Assembly: GCA_023053545.1 (NCBI GenBank)
Contig: JAKZAN010000007.1
Location: 8,742,001 to 8,806,000 of the forward strand
Length of the DNA stretch: 64,000 nucleotides
DNA from: Lepidurus packardi
Lineage: Eukaryota; Arthropoda; Branchiopoda; Notostraca; Triopsidae
Direction: 5' to 3'
Part shown: positions 56,228-64,000 of the stretch, piece by piece
Layout of the letters: the number at the start of each line of letters is the position of its first letter
How positions within the stretch are numbered: the stretch's first letter is position 1
The notes under the pieces: model-generated
What the model was told of the DNA's origin: nothing
Database searches by the model: none
Seen by the model: the letters and a program-made list of their open reading frames with translations, nothing else
Position numbers and translations under genes: made by a program

Positions 56228-59200
56228 TTAATCTGAGAATGGATTCAAACTTTCATCATAATCTTCTTCGTCAAACGGATTAGAAGTATCAACTTCTCCG
56301 AACGGATTGCTACTATCAGCACTTTTAGGACTTGTCATTCTGACTGCAGAAACATTCTGTGATTTGTTAAAGGACGTCATTCGGCTCGAAAAATCTTCCG
56401 ACATTTTAGTATCTGATAAAGAGCTGCTCAAAGTGCTGGAAGTGGTAGTCGTCGAGTGCTTCTTTGCCATCACCGACGCTAAATGCATACTTTTTGGAAT
56501 ACTCTCACTAATATGAGGACTCGAGATGTCTCTTTTCAATCCTACTCATAGCAAAACGAAACAAAATCTTATTAGCACATCAAAAACCATAAAAAATGTA
56601 CCTGTGCTGGAAGAAGGTACTTGGGAACCTTCCTGCAATCGCTGTCGGCCTTCTGAGGTGCCTATATTGCTATTCTCCACATAAATCTGCTTCTCGGCTG
56701 TTCTCAGCCGAGCTTCCGAAGGCAAATTTTGCACTTGAGCTTGGACAACACTTTTGCCTTCTGCTTTACGCAACCGAGCTTCAGCTCCAAGACCCACATT
56801 GTAGCTCGGGACTGGTTTCTCCTCCAAACGCACTAAAATTGCACTTCGAAATTCAAAGGACCAAAACACTAGTTTGTAAGTTTTACCTGGCTTGGGGATT
56901 TTTTGCGGAATGAAAACAGCTTGCGTAAAGACTCCTCTGCCCAAGTACTCGGCTACGACTGCAAAAACGTCGTCAGATTTCTCGAGCTGACTGTGAAAAG
57001 CTTCTTGCATTTCTTGACTATGCTCCTACATAACGTACCCAAACATAAAAAAGTGAAAGATATTAAAATTACGATTTAAAAAAAAAAGAATATTAAAATT
57101 ACGATTTAAAAAAAAAAAAGAATATTAAAAAATTTTAAATAATACAATATTAATCTAAAAATCACAAAAAAAAATACGGAAATTATCTTTTTTTTTTAAT
57201 GAAATTTTGATTTAATTTGATAAGATTATTTGCCTGAGCTTTGAGGATGTCTAGAATTTTTCTGTTTTCTGGGAGACAAGCCGGGCACTCAGTCTCGCTA
57301 TCCGCGTAGCTTTCAAAGCAACTACAGAATAAAGAGCGTTAAATTGGAGAAATAACCTGTAAATGGCTAGTTTAACTGTTGGTGGAATGAGTGGAGGCAG
57401 AGAAAATGACACGATGGGAGCTCCAATGGTTGCTGACACGCATGGCATTTGGAGCCTTGGAAGACCAAAGGTTCATTCTGGATGGAAACTATCTTCTTCC
57501 GTAATTCCTCCGTGTCTTTCTCGTAGCGGACCAGCAAATGTTGATCTTCAGCCACCACAGTTTGTTCGCCTTGCAGCCATCTCAGCAAAAGATCTTTAAC
57601 GAGACCCAAAGAAGCCGCAGGTGAAGGAGAGAGTAGTTCTAACGTCTTTAAAGGGGATAAAAGCCGCCGTTTCTCTGAAATACATCCATGAGCGATCAAT
57701 TTGACAAAAATGAAAGAAAAATATAAAGAAATCAAATAATATACCGATAACTTGGAGAATTTCTTGCAAGACATGTGGAGGAGCATTCGACTTTTTGGCT
57801 AATGCTGACAATGCTTGCAGCCATAACTTGGGTTCTTGGGCGCCAAACCTCTTGCAAGCGTTCAAAACCGAGTCGTATTCTTCGCGATTGAGATGGATGT
57901 CCAACAATGGGCGGTAAAGTTTCTTTTTCTCGTACAAGAGCAGAACTCCTGGCCAAAATTGGTGCAACTGGCAATGAAAAAGCGCCAATTCCGAGAAGTT
58001 CTTGGATTGCGGTTGCTGAAGCAAGGCTAATGCCTTTTTCTCGAGTTTGGACTTGTCTAGCGAGTCGGTTGTTTGCCAAATTTGGATGACGTACTGCTCT
58101 AGTAACGTCGTAGACATGTTAGCAGAGCAATCCGGGCGAGTTTTTGTGACTTTTTCTAAAAACTCCAACAAATGGCTTGGATGCTGAAGGAAAAGGACTG
58201 AGAACTCGTCAGGATCTGGCATGGTTTCCTAACAATAACTCCACTTAGATATAGAATTCAATATTAGGAGAAAAAAAATGGATTTTGTGAGAAACGAACT
58301 TGATCTTGGCACATTTTGACCAACAATTCCGTGGTTTCATCAGGCAAATTTTTGAGTAACACATTGCCGTATTCCATGATGCTGAATTTAGCTTCTGAAG
58401 GGGAAAGGTTTTCGATATATCGCAATGCTCCTTTGAAGTCTTGAAGGTCTTCAAGCTCAATTTTGAGGTACAGATAGGGTTTAACGCATTCCTTAGCTAA
58501 ACGCAAGGCTTGGACGTAGTACCCCGATTGCCGACAAACGCGAATGGCTGTTTCCACGTCGAATTCAGTGGTGGTTTCTTTGGTCTAATGCGGTATTTTT
58601 TAATTTGATTCATTATTAAGATCGCAATTTTCATTTGAAGTCTTTATGTGTTATTACGTTAAGAAAGTGATCCAAATGTTGCGTATCCCTCAGTTTGGTA
58701 TAGCAATGCAGTAAGAGAGTAGTATGGTCTTCGTTGGCCAATCCTTGTCGGTGCAATTCTTGCAAATATGACGTCAAACTATGAATTCTTTGAGCATCCA
58801 AGAACTAGAAAACAATTCTCGTGAATGTACACTTCTCATTAAAAATTAAAAATTCTACTCAAGCATTAAAAATTCTACTCAAGCTTGTGATTTGGATTAA
58901 AATGTACCCTTTTGATGACGTACGACGGTTCTAGCTTGCCAATTGTCTTCACGTACTGCTCCATGGCTCCTACGTGGTTCCCTTTGGCGTACAAATGATC
59001 GCCATATTGCTTAAACAAATTTGCTAAACCTTCGCTATCATAGTGTTGCGACTTGGCTAGACTGTGAATACAATTTTGTTTATTAGACCGCTAAAATCAG
59101 ATTTTAACTCAAATATTACCGAATTGCTATATCGTAAAGGTTTTTGCGAAAAAGCAAGTCTAGTTTTGACTGCAAGTCCTTTTCTACCAGTCGGTGTAAA

Positions 59201-60642
59201 TTCTTGTCTTTACTCAACAAAAACAGGCTTCCCCATTCAGCTACCAATCCTTGGATCTCGATATCCTTTACTGGTAAGGAAAACGCCAATAATCGATGCT
59301 GCACATCCAGTAAAGTAAGAGTGACCCTCGTTCCTTCCCTAAATTCGATAAAATACTACTAAAGTGACACAAGATATCATGTTTTACGAGTTTTACCCGT
59401 CTTTTTCCTTGGCCAAGACTGCTAAATAGCCTCTAAACCACTCCAGCATGATCTTCTCGCCTTCGAATGCATAACAAGGCCCACGACTATCAGTCGTATA
59501 GCAATAAACAGCCTTCAAGTCAGACCACCAATGATTACGTGACTATTTATAGATAAGATTTAAGTAGGGTTACGTCTTGGCGAGCTATCATGAACTGATG
59601 CTCTTGTTTGGCGTCTGCCATAACGCAGCAACGTGCTTCACAGCCAAAGTTGTCCAAAACCACCTGCAATACGTCTAAATTAAGAGACTTTGTCTGAAAC
59701 ACAAGTTTTTTACCGGTTGTTCTTGGTCCTTTTGCGCGACATTGTAACAAATGAGCTGTTGAGTAGTAGCAACCCACAAATGTGTCGTTTTGGAAGCAGG
59801 TTTGAAGGCTAAGCCTGAGACTGAAGCTCCTCCCTCTTGTAAACTACGGGCTTTCCAATGCCGATCTCTACTTATATCTCCTGTGTACCAGATAAGAAGC
59901 GAAATTGAGCCTTGAATTAGGGGGGAAATGGAGTATTGAATAAACCTCGATGGAGAATAACAGAACCGTCCATGAATCCAACCACAAGCATCGTCAAACA
60001 TTCGTCCACTGCTAAGGCAGTTGCATGACTTGGTCTGTTGGGCATAACGCGCAATGTGTGAACACATAAAGGCTGTCTTTGCTCATCTCGTTTGTCGAGT
60101 TGCCAGACTTTGACGATAACATTCGTTCCCAGCTCATCTTCCTAAATGATCCCAGACATTCTTAGAATCTAGATGTTTAAACTTAAAGGAAAGGAAATGG
60201 AAACGTAATGTTTACCCCCAAAGTGACTAATACAGATGACTGTTTGGCTTGTTGTAAATGTGTAATTTTAAACTCATGGGCCTGGAAAGTGGACAGAGAG
60301 AAATCTCTTTCGAGTAAATGAACACATCCTTCGGAATCTCCCAGTATTATGTGTCCCTTTCCACTAGCCCAAGCTGTTATTGTTATATCCTAGAAATGTC
60401 CAATGTTTATCAAATCAACTTTATGATTAATCATTTGTTGATTTATGCCTGACATCTTACATTTAATTGTATGCAAAAATTTACCTTAAATAACTGTGAT
60501 AGGGCTTTATTATCCACATTCTTTACCAAATCGAAGAAGTTGAATCTTCTCCACTAAACGAAAAGGAAAAATAATTACAAGCCAATTAAGCTTTATTTTG
60601 TTGTAATAATTAAAAGAGCACAATTACCTGAAAGAAAGACAT
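56228..60642 (-). CDS. VPS11: VPS11, HOPS/CORVET core subunit, with NPF-rich tail
   Basis: Seventeen exons on the complement: 60642-60628, 60553-60485, 60389-60216, 60141-59946, 59880-59714, 59663-59574, 59512-59397, 59338-59120, 59061-58908, 58804-58658, 58584-58300, 58228-57745, 57674-57377, 57321-57234, 57025-56887, 56832-56602 and 56541-56228. The joined frame is 1061 residues. The N-terminus MSFFQWRRFNFFD, an N-terminal propeller-like half, a clathrin-repeat-like alpha-solenoid and a RING-H2 finger (CHACQQPLELPSCHFLCLHSF-H-C...CPAC, about 780-822) are all VPS11 hallmarks. The complex tethers endosomes and lysosomes before fusion. Human VPS11 is 941 residues; here about 150 extra residues follow the YLGRGVF segment, with ARLRKAEGKS-like repeats and three NPF motifs. 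Intron 14 appears to have a GC donor (CAG/GCAAAT). Confidence 0.92.
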
Positions 60643-60802
60643 TTTAATTGTCTATTTAAACTTTAAAGACGGAGAAAACACCTCAAAACCGCCCCAGAAG
60701 ATTATACAACTTCAACTCAAGCAAAGAGGCGTGGTCATTTTTGGGCACCTATTGTTGTTGACTTTTGCTAGTGCACGTGGTTTAAAAACTTGTAGCTAAA
60801 TC
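60643..60802. promoter_or_regulatory. Bidirectional promoter between VPS11 and TAF1C-like genes
   Basis: Only 160 bp separate the two divergent start codons, so both promoters must overlap here or within the first exons. A palindromic E-box CACGTG lies at 60774-60779. No TATA box is evident in either direction. Confidence 0.75.
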
Positions 60803-63176
60803 ATGTCGAGTTTATCTCTAAATTTACCCAAACAATGGATCCCTTTATGTGGACCACCATCGAATCCCAGCCACCCAGATGTAACTTTTTCGTGCACTCC
60901 TGTTTCTGTAAAAAACGCAAAGGAAAAAGACGGCAAACCTAAAATCATGATGTCTTGTAACGGTCAACCAGCATGGCTCCGGAAAAATGTAAAACACCAT
61001 ACCAGTTTGATGTTTCCTGCTCAACCTCCTAATAGTAAACCATGCACAACAGGTACTATTCTAATGCAAATTCTATACACAATTAACAAGTTATTGATTT
61101 ACACTAATTGTGTGTTCTATTTTAAAAAATAGAATCAGAAAAACATGATATAGTAATGAAACCCCTTGAAGATGCAGCAAGGTATACAAGCCAACTAGAG
61201 CTTTCTAAACGACCGCTACAAAAACTTAGCAGTAAAGCTCTAAATTATTGTGTTAATAAATGTTGCCTTTATTTTTTTACTTAATCGATTTAATTCTTAG
61301 ATGAAGACTTGGATGGTTTAATTAGAGCCGTTTATTTGCAAAATAAGCATTTCGTTCCAAATGCCCTTTCCTTCGTTAGCGAGGTAGTGGAAGAGTACCA
61401 CGATGTTATGCTAATCAAAGGCGTAATTATTTCAAATTACTTTCAAATTACATAGTCTTACGAGAATAATGTTAGGACACAAATTGGCTGCACAGTGGAA
61501 GCAACATGAGTGCATTTTGGGATGCTGGTGATCCCATTTTGCTTTATCCTAGTGGCAAAAACCTCGAAATTCTAAGTAAGAACCCTATTCTTTGTATTCT
61601 TTGTTTTCATACACTAAAAATTCATTGTTTAGAGGCTCGCAAAGCACTTTCTATGGAAGCACCAGAGTTTGATTCACACAACCTCAAAGGTGGAATGATC
61701 TACCAAATAACCACTCCCCATTCTGACACGCCCACTTTTTCGTCTTCTTTGGATCACACGAGAAAGCTGTTCCTAGTTCGACAACTCAAGAAAGTCTCCT
61801 TATGGCGATACGATAACTCTCTCGAACGCGTATGTCTGCTACCCAACGCGTCCAAAGACTCTCGCTTGGTGCACGCCACCCTCAACCCAGTAATCCAAGG
61901 CGACTACGCCGTTACCAACGAAGACGGAATCCTGTTACACGGTTCAGCTCACGAGCGCATGCAACCCACCGTAACTGAAAAGGTAATCAACGCCGAACAT
62001 CCGTGGTCACAGCTCAATTTCGGAGCTCACCCTCGCACCCTGCTCATCGCTCAACATAACAAAGTAGAGTTAACCGACCTGAGAACGGAGTTTAAGCCAT
62101 CGTTGATATGGGAGGAGCCTAACGAGATCATCTCCGCTTGTCATTCCATAAACAATTACTCTTACGTAGCCACGTCGAGGCATTTACTGCTAATCGACGG
62201 TCGGTTCGCCGGGTCGCCGTTGTTCAAGCTAAAACACAACCTAACTGCGCGACCTGAATGTATTAGCGTAAATAATAACTTCGCGTTTTTGTATTGCCGT
62301 AAAGGTTACGGCTGCTTTACGTTTTTAGACTGGGAACACAAGAACTGTCAAAGTTTGCCGAAATATTCAAGGGTAGTTAATGTTTGTCCCAAACCCGATG
62401 ATTTGTACACCTTTCCATGTACCCGACCCTTGACACTGCTGCCATCTTTCGCGAGTTCCTTGCACGAATTCAAGGATCAAGCGTATTGCTTGGACCCGTT
62501 GTTGCAGAATCGCTTAAGACTCAGTGTAACTGGTTTAGCGACTCTATCCACTGAAACTGGAGTGGATGTGTTTCTTAGCAATGCATCCGGCGATATATGG
62601 ATGCAGCAGGTAACTCAAGATGAAAAAGAGTACCCTTGGAATAACCTAAGAACTTGGGAAGAAAAGGCAAGGGACTTGAAATTGGAGAAAACTTGGAATG
62701 CAACGAGTGTTCTAGAAATTGGTAACTTGCGCAATACGCTGGCAAATACCGAAGCGCCTGCTATTCCATGCGATCCATTGCCTTTGAAAGAATATGTATT
62801 CCCTAAGGAGTACCGGAAAATGAGCCAAGCGTTGGATGGCTATACTGACAGCGTGAGTACTCGGATTAAGGAGTTATGGGAGGGAAAATCGTTGAACGAC
62901 CTTCCTGTGACTCCCACTCTAGCACCTGGAGATGCTGAACCTGATGTAGGTGAATCATTTCACGTTCATGAAACGAGTAAAACCTATTCAGCTAAAGATA
63001 AAAAGAAGACAGCTGTTTCGAGTCAGGATTTGGACTCGACGTTCATGACGATGTCGCAGACCTTAACGCAAGACATGTTTTCGCAAGAAAGTGTTGTAAT
63101 TTCGTCACAACAACCCCAAATTGTTACTCCGAGTATTAAGAGAACTCCGCGGAGACGCAATGTGGCTGGGTTTTGA
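60803..63176 (+). CDS. TAF1C: TAF1C-like subunit of RNA polymerase I factor SL1
   Basis: Five exons: 60803-61052, 61133-61231, 61301-61422, 61476-61575 and 61633-63176, giving 704 residues. The 57-bp intron 61576-61632 is a multiple of three without stops, so retention would keep the frame. The middle looks like a beta-propeller (repeated LWRYDN, LLIDGRF, VFLSNASGDIW strands). HPRTLLIAQHNKVELTDLR and LLIDGRFAGSPLFKLKHNL correspond by eye to TAF1C. The Ser/Thr-rich tail ends in basic residues plus GF (RRRNVAGF), like the TAF1C C-terminus (KKPRMGF). TAF1C helps SL1 recruit Pol I to rDNA promoters in the nucleolus. The identification rests on recalled family similarity and is good but not certain. 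Confidence 0.78.
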
Positions 63177-63614
63177 GGTTTAATCGGGTATTTTTTGAAT
63201 ACAAAGAATATAAAATCAAATTGAATTTTCGGAGGTTCAGATTGCGAATTTGCAACGATTGATAGGCTTTAGTATAAGGGTCAAGAGCTGTTTCAAGTAA
63301 CATAAATCAAGATAAGGTTGAAACTTACGAACTTTTTTTTGTAAAAATAGATGCATATAAGAATATACGTGGGGGATCAGTTGTTCACAAAGATTTGGGA
63401 TTTTGTCAAGAATGGTCGCTATCAATCGATATCAAGAATGGTCGATTGATAAGATTGTAAAATAAGCTCCGAGTTAAACAAAATGGCAGTTAAAGAAAAG
63501 ATTGTCTGTTTAAGTTTGCGAATAGACAACAGACAGGAAACCGTCGCAGTTTATGGGCTGTGATAAGCAAAAGCCTTTAGCCTGACAATAAGCTCCCAGT
63601 TAAGCGACTTAGAC
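63177..63614. other. TAF1C 3' region
   Basis: No coding exon is seen. It holds a direct repeat ATCAAGAATGGTCG (about 63407 and 63432) and no strong polyadenylation signal beyond AATATAAAA near 63208. Confidence 0.4.
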
Positions 63615-64000
63615 TAAGGGTGCGTTCCAATTGCGAACTCGACTAGGGAGTTGAGTTTTCCGGACTCGGGCTGAGTAAACCCGTGTCCCAATAGGCACAT
63701 GTACTATTCAATCGGGTTATGGTTGGAATCTATATAACTTGTAATCAGAGACAATGAATCGCTGTATTGCACTCAATGAATCCAAAATTTCAACGGGATT
63801 CGAACTTGGACGATGCCCCAATACGATGACGCCAATACAATACAATACGTTGACGTTGGACGATGCCTTTGTTCATATCTTCGAAGAATGGATTATTGTC
63901 CATATTGAGGTCACCAGCACCACTTTGTGAAATTTTCTTTAACGTTTCCCGATAATCCCTTTTGAGGTTCTTGAGTTTCTCCTTAATTTGATCCGACGAA
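63615..64000. mobile_element. Edge of a probable PIF/Harbinger-like element (partial)
   Basis: TAA at 63615-63617 is followed by GGGTGCGTTCCAATT, a terminus typical of several DNA transposon families. Three-base TAA/TTA target duplications are characteristic of PIF/Harbinger. The element would continue beyond the window. The - strand ORF inside resembles the Myb/SANT-like protein that Harbinger elements encode next to their transposase. The assignment is inference, since the other end is not visible. Confidence 0.4.
63790..63999 (-). CDS. Partial Myb/SANT-like protein, truncated by window end
   Basis: On the complement from 63999 the frame reads SSDQIKEKLKNLKRDYRE..., continues to NPFFEDMNKGI and stops at 63790. 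The pattern K-x-K-L-K-N-L-K-R-D-Y-R followed by SGAG and an aromatic FFEDM segment matches Myb/SANT-like (Myb_DNA-bind_4 type) domains. The residues after GIVQRQR may be read-through into non-coding sequence, so an intron or true end upstream is possible. The 5' part lies outside the window. Confidence 0.45.
   Translation of the reverse strand, partial: SSDQIKEKLKNLKRDYRETLKKISQSGAGDLNMDNNPFFEDMNKGIVQRQRIVLYWRHRIGASSKFESR

Overview
This window is eukaryotic nuclear DNA. It has spliced genes with very short GT-AG introns (about 50-75 bp inside most genes), AATAAA polyadenylation signals, a Pol III tRNA gene and class II transposons. The gene families (a BTB/C2H2 factor of the broad/fruitless/lola class, a small four-pass membrane protein of an arthropod-type family, a tandem ceramide synthase array) suggest an arthropod with a compact gene structure. 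A small crustacean such as a branchiopod would fit, but the species cannot be fixed from the sequence alone.

Layout. 1-7.25 kb: no supportable coding gene, only one core-promoter-like site and a 104-bp tandem duplication. 7.26-7.70 kb (-): a small two-exon coiled-coil protein of unknown identity. 8.09-17.63 kb (+): four ceramide synthase genes (here CerS-A to CerS-D) and one truncated ceramide synthase fragment. CerS-B and CerS-C lie on a recent ~3.05 kb tandem duplication whose junction left the fragment. 18.66-21.76 kb (+): a BTB zinc-finger gene with two alternative terminal zinc-finger exons in the same splice phase. 22.29-22.37 kb (-): tRNA-Thr(AGU). 22.66-30.59 kb (+): a carbonyl-reductase-like SDR gene whose third exon is split by a 6,632-bp TTAA-flanked transposon. 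That transposon carries a transposase fused to a YqaJ-type nuclease, a divergent Arg-rich second ORF and a nested 662-bp foldback. 31.0-34.2 kb: a decayed SDR paralogue plus an intact (-) and a truncated copy of a small membrane-protein gene, together a second segmental duplication. 34.55-34.72 kb: two adjacent perfect or near-perfect hairpins. 35.64-37.52 kb (-): an intronless Bin3/MEPCE 7SK snRNA capping methyltransferase. 37.5-50.1 kb: a gene-poor stretch. 50.07-55.94 kb (-): a 12-exon golgin-245/GOLGA4-type GRIP golgin. 56.23-60.64 kb (-): a 17-exon VPS11 with an unusual NPF-bearing tail. 60.80-63.18 kb (+): a TAF1C-like RNA polymerase I SL1 subunit, head-to-head with VPS11 across a 160-bp shared promoter. 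63.6-64 kb: the edge of a probable PIF/Harbinger-like element with a Myb/SANT-like ORF running off the window.

How the genes relate. Several products act in the endomembrane system: ceramide synthases make ceramide in the ER, the GRIP golgin tethers vesicles at the trans-Golgi and VPS11 is a HOPS/CORVET core subunit. Nothing indicates co-regulation except the VPS11/TAF1C bidirectional promoter. All exon coordinates were read by eye from splice consensus, reading phase and protein-family similarity. They are internally consistent in phase but have no transcript support.
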